Below are positions 46,966 to 59,183 of a DNA stretch of 64,000 bases, one piece after another. The translations under genes and the position numbers were made by a program. How positions within the stretch are numbered: position 1 is the stretch's first letter; each line of letters starts with the position of its first letter. The stretch lies in assembly GCA_036417435.1 (NCBI GenBank), contig JAZAQT010000112.1:124001-188000 (forward strand), in the 5' to 3' direction. This DNA comes from Inia geoffrensis (taxonomy: Eukaryota; Chordata; Mammalia; Artiodactyla; Iniidae). Below the pieces are notes generated by a model. It had not been told where the DNA came from. It ran no database searches and saw nothing but the letters and a program-made list of their open reading frames with translations.

Positions 46966-49900
46966 CCGTGTTTCCCGTTTTGAAAGGTCTATTCATGGGG
47001 CATTGACTCTCCCAGAGAGGCACACTTTCCGTGGCATTCTAGAAACTGTAGTCATGGATCTGGGAAGAAAAGGCATTTACTCTCCTAAACCGTGGGGCTT
47101 CCAAGGCCTGGTTGGGAGCTGATGCTGCCACTCTCTAAAACTAAGTGGAGACTAACAGTCAGAAGTTGCCTCGAGGTAAGTCTCTGAATTGCCCTGCGAA
47201 ATCGGAGGCATCCAGCTGTTTTTGTGTGGTCTTCATCACCGTTCTGGACGGCTTGATATTTTTCTTTCCGTACGTAGGCCTATCAGTTTTGTGGCCTCTC
47301 CCATTTTGGATGCTCAGGCTCAGCAGCCATGGCTCACGGGCCCTTTTGCCCTGCGGCATGTGGGATCCTCCCGGACCGGGGCACGAACCCATGTGCCCTG
47401 CATCGGGACCAGACTCTAAACCAGTGCACCACCAGGGAAGCCCGAAGTTCTGCATTGTTTTAAGGTTCACACATTTCCGGACACCTAGAACACTCGCGTT
47501 GGCACCCTATTCCCTACAAGAATACTGAGCAACGGCAGGCTCCACTGGCCTGCCCAGAAACATCCATGCCCGGAAGCCTTTCCCAGTCACTCTGTGCACG
47601 CCCAGTGTAGGGCAAAACATTGCACTCTTCCTTGGGACAGGTAGATTTCCTCAGACCACCGACAGCTGGCAGAAACGATTTTCTCTCCGGTCCTACATGT
47701 CATGGAAATCTTCCACATTGCCCTCCTCTGAACTGCACTTAGAGAAACAGTCTGCTTCACATTCCTTCTAAGAACTCATACCGGAAGACACCATACCAAC
47801 AGGAGAAAGCTGGCATGCGTTCCTACTGTCATAAAAGCAGAGTTCTTCCTGTTACACTGCAGCATTTGAGACGAGACTAAAGCCCAATAGCGTACCTAGA
47901 GCGTTCCTTGGATGAGGGAGTTGGCTACATGCAGAACACCCTGTGTAGAGAAGTTGATTCAGCCAAGTGTGACGAGTGTTTACTTCGAGTGTCTTCCAAC
48001 TTGTTAGAAATCACAATGTTATAGGCTGCGTGTTCACTGGAAATGGTGTTCCTGATGGCACAAGCATTGCTTTCCATTTTGAAAACTCCATTCGTTCTGC
48101 CTTGAAGCTTCCCCTGAAAAACACTGTTTTTGACCGGCCTGTAGACCCTGTATGCAGGGATCAGGGAGGAAGAGGAGTTTTCTCTAAAGAAACAGGGTGC
48201 TTTCATATCCTGGCTAGGAGCTCATCCTGTCATGCTCAACAACAGAAGGGAAATTCAATGTGAGTACTGACCTCAAGGGAAGGCCTAGAGTAGATCTGCA
48301 GGAACAGAGTATACAGCAGTTCTTTGAGGTCTTAGTGGCTCTTGTGCCTTACGTTCACTTTGTTACCGATTTCAGGACTGCTAAACCCTTTGGGTGTGCA
48401 CGCGTATCCCTGAAACATCACTGAGTACCTCCCCTCCCCTGTGGGCCGGCTGAGCAACACCCAGGCCAGTAGACTTTTCAGAGGCCCTCTGTGGATGCCG
48501 AGGGAAGGTCAACGCACGGCACTTTTGCTTGGGAGTGCTATAGTTCCAAACAAATCAAACAGCATCAAGAACATATTTCTGGCACGTGCACTGTGCCATG
48601 GAAGTTTTCGTCCCTGCTCACCTCGGAACAGCGCTGAGAAAATTGGTGGCTTAGATTGCCTTTAATGACTCCGTTCCAAAGTCACTCTACTCAAGGCGAA
48701 AGGCTGCTTGTGTTCCAACTGCAACTAAAGCACGGCTCTTCGTGTGACACTGCAGTCTCTTGGCAGAGGCAAATGTTTATAAGCTTACCTAGAGGCTGAC
48801 TTCGTTGAGGCAGTTCGCTACACGCAGGACACCTTGTCTTTGGAAGTTCATTCAGGGAAGGGCCTATTGCGTACCTTGTGGGAGAAAGACTGCGTGTGTT
48901 CCAACTGCAACTAAAGCAGAGTTCTCCGTGGAACACTGCAGTGTTTTGTAAGAGGAAATGCTTATAGCTCTAAATAGAGCCTGTCATGTTTGAGGCACTT
49001 TGCTACGTGCAGGCGTCGCTAAGTAAACATGTTGATTCATGGATGGACCCATTGTGTACCTTCTGTGTCTTTGACCTGTTCAATTTCCACATACGTACGC
49101 TGCATGTCTACCTGCCAACGGGGGAGTGATGGCACAAGGCGTATTTTCCCATTTTGAAAGTTCTATGCAAGGGGCATTGAATTTCCTGGCAGGGCAAACT
49201 TTTCACGGCCCTCTAGAAACTGTAGGCATGGCTCTGGGAAGAAAAGTTTTCTCTACTATAATGTGGTGCCACCAAGGCCTGGTTGGGAGCTGATGCTGCC
49301 ACTCTCTATACTTAAGTGGAGACCAACAGTCAGCCCTTGCCTCGACGTAAATCTCGAGGACAGCTAGATTTCCTCAGCAATCCAACAGATGCAAGAAATC
49401 AGTTTCCTCACGTCATACATGCCAGGGATTGTCCTTATCTGATTGTCCTTCCTGATTGTCCTTATCTGACCAGCACTTAGGAAAAATGTCTGCTTCCCAT
49501 TCCTTACAGGAACTCATACACCCACCCCCCCATAACTACAGGAGAAAGTCGGCTTGCATCCCTACTGCAACTAAGGCACGGTGCTTTTTGTTATTCTACA
49601 GGATTTTAGAATTGGCGAAAGCCCGATACACTACCTGGCGTGTTCCTTGGATGCGGGATTTCAATACACGCAGAACACCTTGTGAAGAAAAGATGATTCA
49701 GGTAACTGTGACCAGTGTGTACCTAGATTGTCTTCTGACTTGTGAGAAATCACACTGGTATAGGTTGCTGTTCACTGGAAATGGGGACCTGATGGCAGAA
49801 TTCTTGCTTTCCCGTTGTTTTGGAAGCTCCATTCTTGCTGCCTTGAAGCTTCCAAAACAACAGTGTTTTTCCCGGGCCTGTAGACCCTGTCTTCAGGGCT

Positions 49901-50878
49901 CAGGGAAGAAAAGGAGTTTTCTCCGAAGAAACAGGGCGCTTGCATATCCTGGTTCGGAGCGCATCCTGTCATGCTCTAGGGACAAAGGGAAATTCGATGT
50001 GAGTGCTTACCTCAAGGTAAGGCATAGATTAGCCCTGCAGGAACGGAGCATACAGCAGTTCTTTGAGGTCTTAGTAGCCGTTGTGCTTTATTTTAACTGT
50101 GGTACCGTTTTCAGGACTCCTCGACCCTTTGGTTTGTGCACCCGTTTTCCTACAACATCACTGAGTGCCTCCCGGCCGCCCTGCATTGGCTGAGCCACAG
50201 CCAGGCCAGTGGGCCCTTCAGAAGGCCTACTGTGTGCCATGTGAATGACAACACACAGCACTTTCCCTTGGAACTGCTATATTTCCTCAGAAATCCAACA
50301 GCATCAGCAACACATTTCTGGCACGTACACTGTGCCCTGGAAGTTTTCGTCTTTGGCCATCTCTGAGGTGCACGGAGAAAATAGGCTGCTTAGATTTCCT
50401 TTAATGACCTCCTTCCAAAGTCACTCGACTCAAGGCCAAAGTCCGCTTGTGTTCCAACTGCAAGTACAGCATGGCTCTTCGTGTAACACTGCAGGCTTTG
50501 TGGGGAGGCAAATGCTTATAGACCTAACGGGAGCCTGCCTTGGTTGAGGCAACTCGCTTCACGCAGGACACCTTGCATAGAGAAGTTCATTCAGGGAAGG
50601 GCCCACTGTGTACCTTCTGTGAGAAAGTCTGCTTGTGTTCAGCCTGCAGCTACAGCAGAGTTCTTCGTGTAACCCTGCAGTGTTTTAGGTGGGGAAATGC
50701 TTACAGGTTTACCTAGAGCCTGTCTTGTTTGAGGCCCTTTGCTGCACACAGAAGGCCCTGAGTAAAGATGTTGATTCACGGAAGGGCCCCTTGTGGACCT
50801 CCTGTGTCTTTCGACATGTTAAATTTACAAGGCAGTATACTGTGTGTCTAACTGCAAATGCAGTCCGGATGGCACAAG
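46966..50878 (+). repeat. Array unit U13 (3,913 bp, mosaic)
   Basis: a-form head and T at offset 798 (majority). It then has T at 856, G at 1337 and A at 1603 (b-linked), but C at 1563 and A at 1677. It carries a private T at 48574. Late in the unit it has the alleles shared only with U3 (offsets 3258 and 3409) and the b-form tail. The alternation suggests several exchange or conversion events. Confidence 0.97.
47256..47443 (-). mobile_element. CHR-type SINE in U13
   Basis: Same insertion; a form. Confidence 0.9.
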
Positions 50879-51221
50879 CCGTGTTTCCCATTTCGAAAGG
50901 TCTATTCATGGGGCATTGACTCTCCCAGAGAGGCACGCTTTCCGTGGCACTCTAGAAACTGTAGTCATGGATCTGGGAAGAAAAGGCATTTTTTCTCCTA
51001 AACCGTGGGCCTTCCAAGGCCTGGTTGGGAGCTGATGCGGCCACTCTCTAAAACTAAGTGGAGACTTACAGTCAGCCGTTGCCTCGAGATAAGTCTCTGA
51101 ATTGCCCTGCGAAATCGGAGGCATCCAGCTGTTTTTGTGTGGTCTTCGCCACCGTTCTGGACGGCTTGATGTTTTTCTTTCCGTACGTAGGCCTATCAGT
51201 TTTGTGGCCTCTCCCATTTTC
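50538..51221 (+). repeat. b-form variable segment 4 (U13/U14)
   Basis: Same b-form bases. The upstream flank carries the extra linked alleles seen otherwise only before segment 1, so segments 1 and 4 are probably closer in descent. Confidence 0.92.
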
Positions 51222-54200
51222 GATGCTCAGGCTCAGCAGCCATGGCTCACGGGCCCTTTTGCCCTGCGGCATGTGGGATCCTCCCGGACCGGGGCACGAA
51301 CCCATGTGCCCTGCATCGGGACCAGACTCTAAACCAGTGCACCACCAGGGAAGCCCGAAGTTCTGCATTGTTTTAAGGTTCACACATTTCCGGACACCTA
51401 GAACACTCGCGTTGGCACCCTATTCCCTACAAGAATACTGAGCAACGGCAGGCTCCACTGGCCTGCCCAGAAACATCCATGCCCGGAAGCCTTTCCCAGT
51501 CACTCTGTGCACGCCCAGTGTAGGGCAAAACATTGCACTCTTCCTTGGGACAGGTAGATTTCCTCAGACCACCGACAGCTGGCAGAAACGATTTTCTCTC
51601 CGGTCCTACATGTCATGGAAATCTTCCACATTGCCCTCCTCTGAACTGCACTTAGAGAAACAGTCTGCTTCACATTCCTTCTAAGAACTCATACCGGAAG
51701 ACACCATACCAACAGGAGAAAGCTGGCATGCGTTCCTACTGTCATAAAAGCAGAGTTCTTCCTGTTACACTGCAGCATTTGAGACGAGACTAAAGCCCAA
51801 TAGCGTACCTAGAGCGTTCCTTGGATGAGGGAGTTGGCTACATGCAGAACACCCTGTGTAGAGAAGTTGATTCAGCCAAGTGTGACGAGTGTTTACTTCG
51901 AGTGTCTTCCAACTTGTTAGAAATCACAATGTTATAGGCTGCGTGTTCACTGGAAATGGTGTTCCTGATGGCACAAGCATTGCTTTCCATTTTGAAAACT
52001 CCATTCGTTCTGCCTTGAAGCTTCCCCTGAAAAACACTGTTTTTGACCGGCCTGTAGACCCTGTATGCAGGGATCAGGGAGGAAGAGGAGTTTTCTCTAA
52101 AGAAACAGGGTGCTTTCATATCCTGGCTAGGAGCTCATCCTGTCATGCTCAACAACAGAAGGGAAATTCAATGTGAGTACTGACCTCAAGGGAAGGCCTA
52201 GAGTAGATCTGCAGGAACAGAGTATACAGCAGTTCTTTGAGGTCTTAGTGGCTCTTGTGCCTTACGTTCACTTTGTTACCGATTTCAGGACTGCTAAACC
52301 CTTTGGGTGTGCACGCGTATCCCTGAAACATCACTGAGTACCTCCCCTCCCCTGTGGGCCGGCTGAGCAACACCCAGGCCAGTAGACTTTTCAGAGGCCC
52401 TCTGTGGATGCCGAGGGAAGGTCAACGCACGGCACTTTTGCTTGGGAGTGCTATAGTTCCAAACAAATCAAACAGCATCAGGAACACATTTCTGGCACGT
52501 GCACTGTGCCATGGAAGTTTTCGTCCCTGCTCACCTCGGAACAGCGCTGAGAAAATTGGTGGCTTAGATTGCCTTTAATGACTCCGTTCCAAAGTCACTC
52601 TACTCAAGGCGAAAGGCTGCTTGTGTTCCAACTGCAACTAAAGCACGGCTCTTCGTGTGACACTGCAGTCTCTTGGCAGAGGCAAATGTTTATAAGCTTA
52701 CCTAGAGGCTGACTTCGTTGAGGCAGTTCGCTACACGCAGGACACCTTGTCTTTGGAAGTTCATTCAGGGAAGGACCTATTGCGTACCTTGTGGGAGAAA
52801 GACTGCGTGTGTTCCAACTGCAACTAAAGCAGAGTTCTCCGTGGAACACTGCAGTGTTTTGTAAGAGGAAATGCTTATAGCTCTAAATAGAGCCTGTCAT
52901 GTTTGAGGCACTTTGCTACGTGCAGGCGTCGCTAAGTAAACATGTTGATTCATGGATGGACCCATTGTGTACCTTCTGTGTCTTTGACCTGTTCAATTTC
53001 CACATACGTACGCTGCATGTCTACCTGCCAACGGGGGAGTGATGGCACAAGGCGTATTTTCCCATTTTGAAAGTTCTATGCAAGGGGCATTGAATTTCCT
53101 GGCAGGGCAAACTTTTCACGGCCCTCTAGAAACTGTAGGCATGGCTCTGGGAAGAAAAGTTTTCTCTACTATAATGTGGTGCCACCAAGGCCTGGTTGGG
53201 AGCTGATGCTGCCACTCTCTATACTTAAGTGGAGACCAACAGTCAGCCCTTGCCTCGACGTAAATCTCGAGGACAGCTAGATTTCCTCAGCAATCCAACA
53301 GATGCAAGAAATCAGTTTCCTCACGTCATACATGCCAGGGATTGTCCTTATCTGATTGTCCTTCCTGATTGTCCTTATCTGACCAGCACTTAGGAAAAAT
53401 GTCTGCTTCCCATTCCTTACAGGAACTCATACACCCACCCCCCCATAACTACAGGAGAAAGTCGGCTTGCATCCCTACTGCAACTAAGGCACGGTGCTTT
53501 TTGTTATTCTACAGGATTTTAGAATTGGCGAAAGCCCGATACACTACCTGGCGTGTTCCTTGGATGCGGGATTTCAATACACGCAGAACACCTTGTGAAG
53601 AAAAGATGATTCAGGTAACTGTGACCAGTGTGTACCTAGATTGTCTTCTGACTTGTGAGAAATCACACTGGTATAGGTTGCTGTTCACTGGAAATGGGGA
53701 CCTGATGGCAGAATTCTTGCTTTCCCGTTGTTTTGGAAGCTCCATTCTTGCTGCCTTGAAGCTTCCAAAACAACAGTGTTTTTCCCGGGCCTGTAGACCC
53801 TGTCTTCAGGGCTCAGGGAAGAAAAGGAGTTTTCTCCGAAGAAACAGGGCGCTTGCATATCCTGGTTCGGAGCGCATCCTGTCATGCTCTAGGGACAAAG
53901 GGAAATTCGATGTGAGTGCTTACCTCAAGGTAAGGCATAGATTAGCCCTGCAGGAACGGAGCATACAGCAGTTCTTTGAGGTCTTAGTAGCCGTTGTGCT
54001 TTATTTTAACTGTGGTACCGTTTTCAGGACTCCTCGACCCTTTGGTTTGTGCACCCGTTTTCCTACAACATCACTGAGTGCCTCCCGGCCGCCCTGCATT
54101 GGCTGAGCCACAGCCAGGCCAGTGGGCCCTTCAGAGGGCCTACTGTGTGCCATGTGAATGACAACACACAGCACTTTCCCTTGGAACTGCTATATTTCCT

Positions 54201-54792
54201 CAGAAATCCAACAGCATCAGCAACACATTTCTGGCACGTACACTGTGCCCTGGAAGTTTTCGTCTTTGGCCATCTCTGAGGTGCACTGAGAAAATAGGCT
54301 GCTTAGATTTCCTTTAATGACCTCCTTCCAAAGTCACTCGACTCAAGGCCAAAGTCCGCTTGTGTTCCAACTGCAAGTACAGCATGGCTCTTCGTGTAAC
54401 ACTGCAGGCTTTGTGGGGAGGCAAATGCTTATAGACCTAACGGGAGCCTGGCCTTGGTTGAGGCAATTCGCTTCACGCAGGACACCTTGCATAGAGAAGT
54501 TCATTCAGGGAAGGGCCCACTGCGTACCTTCTGTGAGAAAGTCTGCTTGTGTTCAGCCTGCAGCTACAGCAGAGTTCTTCGTGTAACCCTGCAGTGTTTT
54601 AGGCGGGGAAATGCTTACAGGCTTACCTAGAGCCTGTCTTGTTTGAGGCCCATTGTTACACACACAAGGCCCTGGGTAAAGATGTTGATATACGGAAGGG
54701 CCCATTGTGGACCTCCTGTGTCTTTCGACATGTTAAATTTACAGGGCAGTATACTGTGTGTCTAACTGCAAATGCGGGCCGGATGGCACAAG
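50879..54792 (+). repeat. Array unit U14 (3,914 bp, b-form head, mosaic body)
   Basis: b-form head to 51221, majority T at offset 798, b-linked T at 856 and G at 1337, then majority alleles at 1563 and 1603. It has a private A at 52775 (G in the others). a-form tail. Confidence 0.97.
51169..51356 (-). mobile_element. CHR-type SINE in U14 (b form)
   Basis: Same insertion; b-form bases at the tail end. Confidence 0.9.
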
Positions 54793-55082
54793 CCGTGTTT
54801 CCCGTTTTGAAAGGTCTATTCATGGGGCATTGACTCTCCCAGAGAGGCACACTTTCCGTGGCATTCTAGAAACTGTAGTCATGGATCTGGGAAGAAAAGG
54901 CATTTACTCTCCTAAACCGTGGGGCTTCCAAGGCCTGGTTGGGAGCTGATGCTGCCACTCTCTAAAACTAAGTGGAGACTAACAGTCAGAAGTTGCCTCG
55001 AGGTAAGTCTCTGAATTGCCCTGCGAAATCGGAGGCATCCAGCTGTTTTTGTGTGGTCTTCATCACCGTTCTGGACGGCTTG

Positions 55083-55270
55083 ATATTTTTCTTTCCGTAC
55101 GTAGGCCTATCAGTTTTGTGGCCTCTCCCATTTTGGATGCTCAGGCTCAGCAGCCATGGCTCACGGGCCCTTTTGCCCTGCGGCATGTGGGATCCTCCCG
55201 GACCGGGGCACGAACCCATGTGCCCTGCATCGGGACCAGACTCTAAACCAGTGCACCACCAGGGAAGCCC
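55083..55270 (-). mobile_element. CHR-type SINE in U15
   Basis: Same insertion; a form. Confidence 0.9.
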
Positions 55271-58200
55271 GAAGTTCTGCATTGTTTTAAGGTTCACACA
55301 TTTCCGGACACCTAGAACACTCGCGTTGGCACCCTATTCCCTACAAGAATACTGAGCAACGGCAGGCTCCACTGGCCTGCCCAGAAACATCCATGCCCGG
55401 AAGCCTTTCCCAGTCACTCTGTGCACGCCCAGTGTAGGGCAAAACATTGCACTCTTCCTTGGGACAGGTAGATTTCCTCAGACCACCGACAGCTGGCAGA
55501 AACGATTTTCTCTCCGGTCCTACATGTCATGGAAATCTTCCACATTGCCCTCCTCTGAACTGCACTTAGAGAAACAGTCTGCTTCACATTCCTTCTAAGA
55601 ACTCATACCGGAAGACACCATACCAACAGGAGAAAGCTGGCATGCGTCCCTACTGTCATAAAAGCAGAGTTCTTCCTGTTACACTGCAGCATTTGAGACG
55701 AGACTAAAGCCCAATAGCGTACCTAGAGCGTTCCTTGGATGAGGGAGTTGGCTACATGCAGAACACCCTGTGTAGAGAAGTTGATTCAGCCAAGTGTGAC
55801 GAGTGTTTACTTCGAGTGTCTTCCAACTTGTTAGAAATCACAATGTTATAGGCTGCGTGTTCACTGGAAATGGTGTTCCTGATGGCACAAGCATTGCTTT
55901 CCATTTTGAAAACTCCATTCGTTCTGCCTTGAAGCTTCCCCTGAAAAACACTGTTTTTGACCGGCCTGTAGACCCTGTATGCAGGGATCAGGGAGGAAGA
56001 GGAGTTTTCTCTAAAGAAACAGGGTGCTTTCATATCCTGGCTAGGAGCTCATCCTGTCATGCTCAACAACAGAAGGGAAATTCAATGTGAGTACTGACCT
56101 CAAGGGAAGGCCTAGAGTAGATCTGCAGCAACAGAGTATACAGCAGTTCTTTGAGGTCTTAGTGGCTCTTGTGCCTTACGTTCACTTTGTTACCGATTTC
56201 AGGACTGCTAAACCCTTTGGGTGTGCACGCGTATCCCTGAAACATCACTGAGTACCTCCCCTCCCCTGTGGGCCGGCTGAGCAACACCCAGGCCAGTAGA
56301 CTTTTCAGAGGCCCTCTGTGGATGCCGAGGGAAGGTCAACGCACGGCACTTTTGCTTGGGAGTGCTATAGTTCCAAACAAATCAAACAGCATCAGGAACA
56401 CATTTCTGGCACGTGCACTGTGCCATGGAAGTTTTCGTCCCTGCTCACCTCGGAACAGCGCTGAGAAAATTGGTGGCTTAGATTGCCTTTAATGACTCCG
56501 TTCCAAAGTCACTCTACTCAAGGCGAAAGGCTGCTTGTGTTCCAACTGCAACTAAAGCACGGCTCTTCGTGTGACACTGCAGTCTCTTGGCAGAGGCAAA
56601 TGTTTATAAGCTTACCTAGAGGCTGACTTCGTTGAGGCAGTTCGCTACACGCAGGACACCTTGTCTTTGGAAGTTCATTCAGGGAAGGGCCTATTGCGTA
56701 CCTTGTGGGAGAAAGACTGCGTGTGTTCCAACTGCAACTAAAGCAGAGTTCTCCGTGGAACACTGCAGTGTTTTGTAAGAGGAAATGCTTATAGCTCTAA
56801 ATAGAGCCTGTCATGTTTGAGGCACTTTGCTACGTGCAGGCGTCGCTAAGTAAACATGTTGATTCATGGATGGACCCATTGTGTACCTTCTGTGTCTTTG
56901 ACCTGTTCAATTTCCACATACGTACGCTGCATGTCTACCTGCCAACGGGGGAGTGATGGCACAAGGCGTATTTTCCCATTTTGAAAGTTCTATGCAAGGG
57001 GCATTGAATTTCCTGGCAGGGCAAACTTTTCACGGCCCTCTAGAAACTGTAGGCATGGCTCTGGGAAGAAAAGTTTTCTCTACTATAATGTGGTGCCACC
57101 AAGGCCTGGTTGGGAGCTGATGCTGCCACTCTCTATACTTAAGTGGAGACCAACAGTCAGCCCTTGCCTCGACGTAAATCTCGAGGACAGCTAGATTTCC
57201 TCAGCAATCCAACAGATGCAAGAAATCAGTTTCCTCACGTCATACATGCCAGGGATTGTCCTTATCTGATTGTCCTTCCTGATTGTCCTTATCTGACCAG
57301 CACTTAGGAAAAATGTCTGCTTCCCATTCCTTACAGGAACTCATACACCCACCCCCCCATAACTACAGGAGAAAGTCGGCTTGCATCCCTACTGCAACTA
57401 AGGCACGGTGCTTTTTGTTATTCTACAGGATTTTAGAATTGGCGAAAGCCCGATACACTACCTGGCGTGTTCCTTGGATGCGGGATTTCAATACACGCAG
57501 AACACCTTGTGAAGAAAAGATGATTCAGGTAACTGTGACCAGTGTGTACCTAGATTGTCTTCTGACTTGTGAGAAATCACACTGGTATAGGTTGCTGTTC
57601 ACTGGAAATGGGGACCTGATGGCAGAATTCTTGCTTTCCCGTTGTTTTGGAAGCTCCATTCTTGCTGCCTTGAAGCTTCCAAAACAACAGTGTTTTTCCC
57701 GGGCCTGTAGACCCTGTCTTCAGGGCTCAGGGAAGAAAAGGAGTTTTCTCCGAAGAAACAGGGCGCTTGCATATCCTGGTTCGGAGCGCATCCTGTCATG
57801 CTCTAGGGACAAAGGGAAATTCGATGTGAGTGCTTACCTCAAGGTAAGGCATAGATTAGCCCTGCAGGAACGGAGCATACAGCAGTTCTTTGAGGTCTTA
57901 GTAGCCGTTGTGCTTTATTTTAACTGTGGTACCGTTTTCAGGACTCCTCGACCCTTTGGTTTGTGCACCCGTTTTCCTACAACATCACTGAGTGCCTCCC
58001 GGCCGCCCTGCATTGGCTGAGCCACAGCCAGGCCAGTGGGCCCTTCAGAGGGCCTACTGTGTGCCATGTGAATGACAACACACAGCACTTTCCCTTGGAA
58101 CTGCTATATTTCCTCAGAAATCCAACAGCATCAGCAACACATTTCTGGCACGTACACTGTGCCCTGGAAGTTTTCGTCTTTGGCCATCTCTGAGGTGCAC

Positions 58201-58364
58201 TGAGAAAATAGGCTGCTTAGATTTCCTTTAATGACCTCCTTCCAAAGTCACTCGACTCAAGGCCAAAGTCCGCTTGTGTTCCAACTGCAAGTACAGCATG
58301 GCTCTTCGTGTAACACTGCAGGCTTTGTGGGGAGGCAAATGCTTATAGACCTAACGGGAGCCTG

Positions 58365-58436
58365 CCTTGGTTGAGGCAACTCGCTTCACGCAGGACACCT
58401 TGCATAGAGAAGTTCATTCAGGGAAGGGCCCACTGT
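58365..58436 (+). repeat. Short b-form remnant in U15
   Basis: Carries the deletion, the AACTCG variant and the TGTGTACC variant of the b form. By 58517 (GGCGGGG) the sequence is a-form again. The switch lies in 58437-58516, where the two forms are identical. Confidence 0.9.
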
Positions 58437-58995
58437 GTACCTTCTGTGAGAAAGTCTGCTTGTGTTCAGCCTGCAGCTACAGCAGAGTTCTTCGTGTAAC
58501 CCTGCAGTGTTTTAGGCGGGGAAATGCTTACAGGCTTACCTAGAGCCTGTCTGGTTTGAGGCCCATTGTTACACACACAAGGCCCTGGGTAAAGATGTTG
58601 ATATACGGAAGGGCCCATTGTGGACCTCCTGTGTCTTTCGACATGTTAAATTTACAGGGCAGTATACTGTGTGTCTAACTGCAAATGCGGGCCGGATGGC
58701 ACAAGCCGTGTTTCCCGTTTTGAAAGGTCTATTCATGGGGCATTGACTCTCCCAGAGAGGCACACTTTCCGTGGCATTCTAGAAACTGTAGTCATGGATC
58801 TGGGAAGAAAAGGCATTTACTCTCCTAAACCGTGGGGCTTCCAAGGCCTGGTTGGGAGCTGATGCTGCCACTCTCTAAAACTAAGTGGAGACTAACAGTC
58901 AGAAGTTGCCTCGAGGTAAGTCTCTGAATTGCCCTGCGAAATCGGAGGCATCCAGCTGTTTTTGTGTGGTCTTCATCACCGTTCTGGACGGCTTG

Positions 58996-59183
58996 ATATT
59001 TTTCTTTCCGTACGTAGGCCTATCAGTTTTGTGGCCTCTCCCATTTTGGATGCTCAGGCTCAGCAGCCATGGCTCACGGGCCCTTTTGCCCTGCGGCATG
59101 TGGGATCCTCCCGGACCGGGGCACGAACCCATGTGCCCTGCATCGGGACCAGACTCTAAACCAGTGCACCACCAGGGAAGCCC
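58996..59183 (-). mobile_element. CHR-type SINE in U16
   Basis: Same insertion; a form. Confidence 0.9.

Larger units (their letters stand above)
54793..58705 (+). repeat. Array unit U15 (3,913 bp, recombinant tail)
   Basis: Majority haplotype until the deletion after 58364. It then carries the first three b-form differences and returns to the a form before 58517. It has a private G at 58553 (T elsewhere). Confidence 0.97.
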
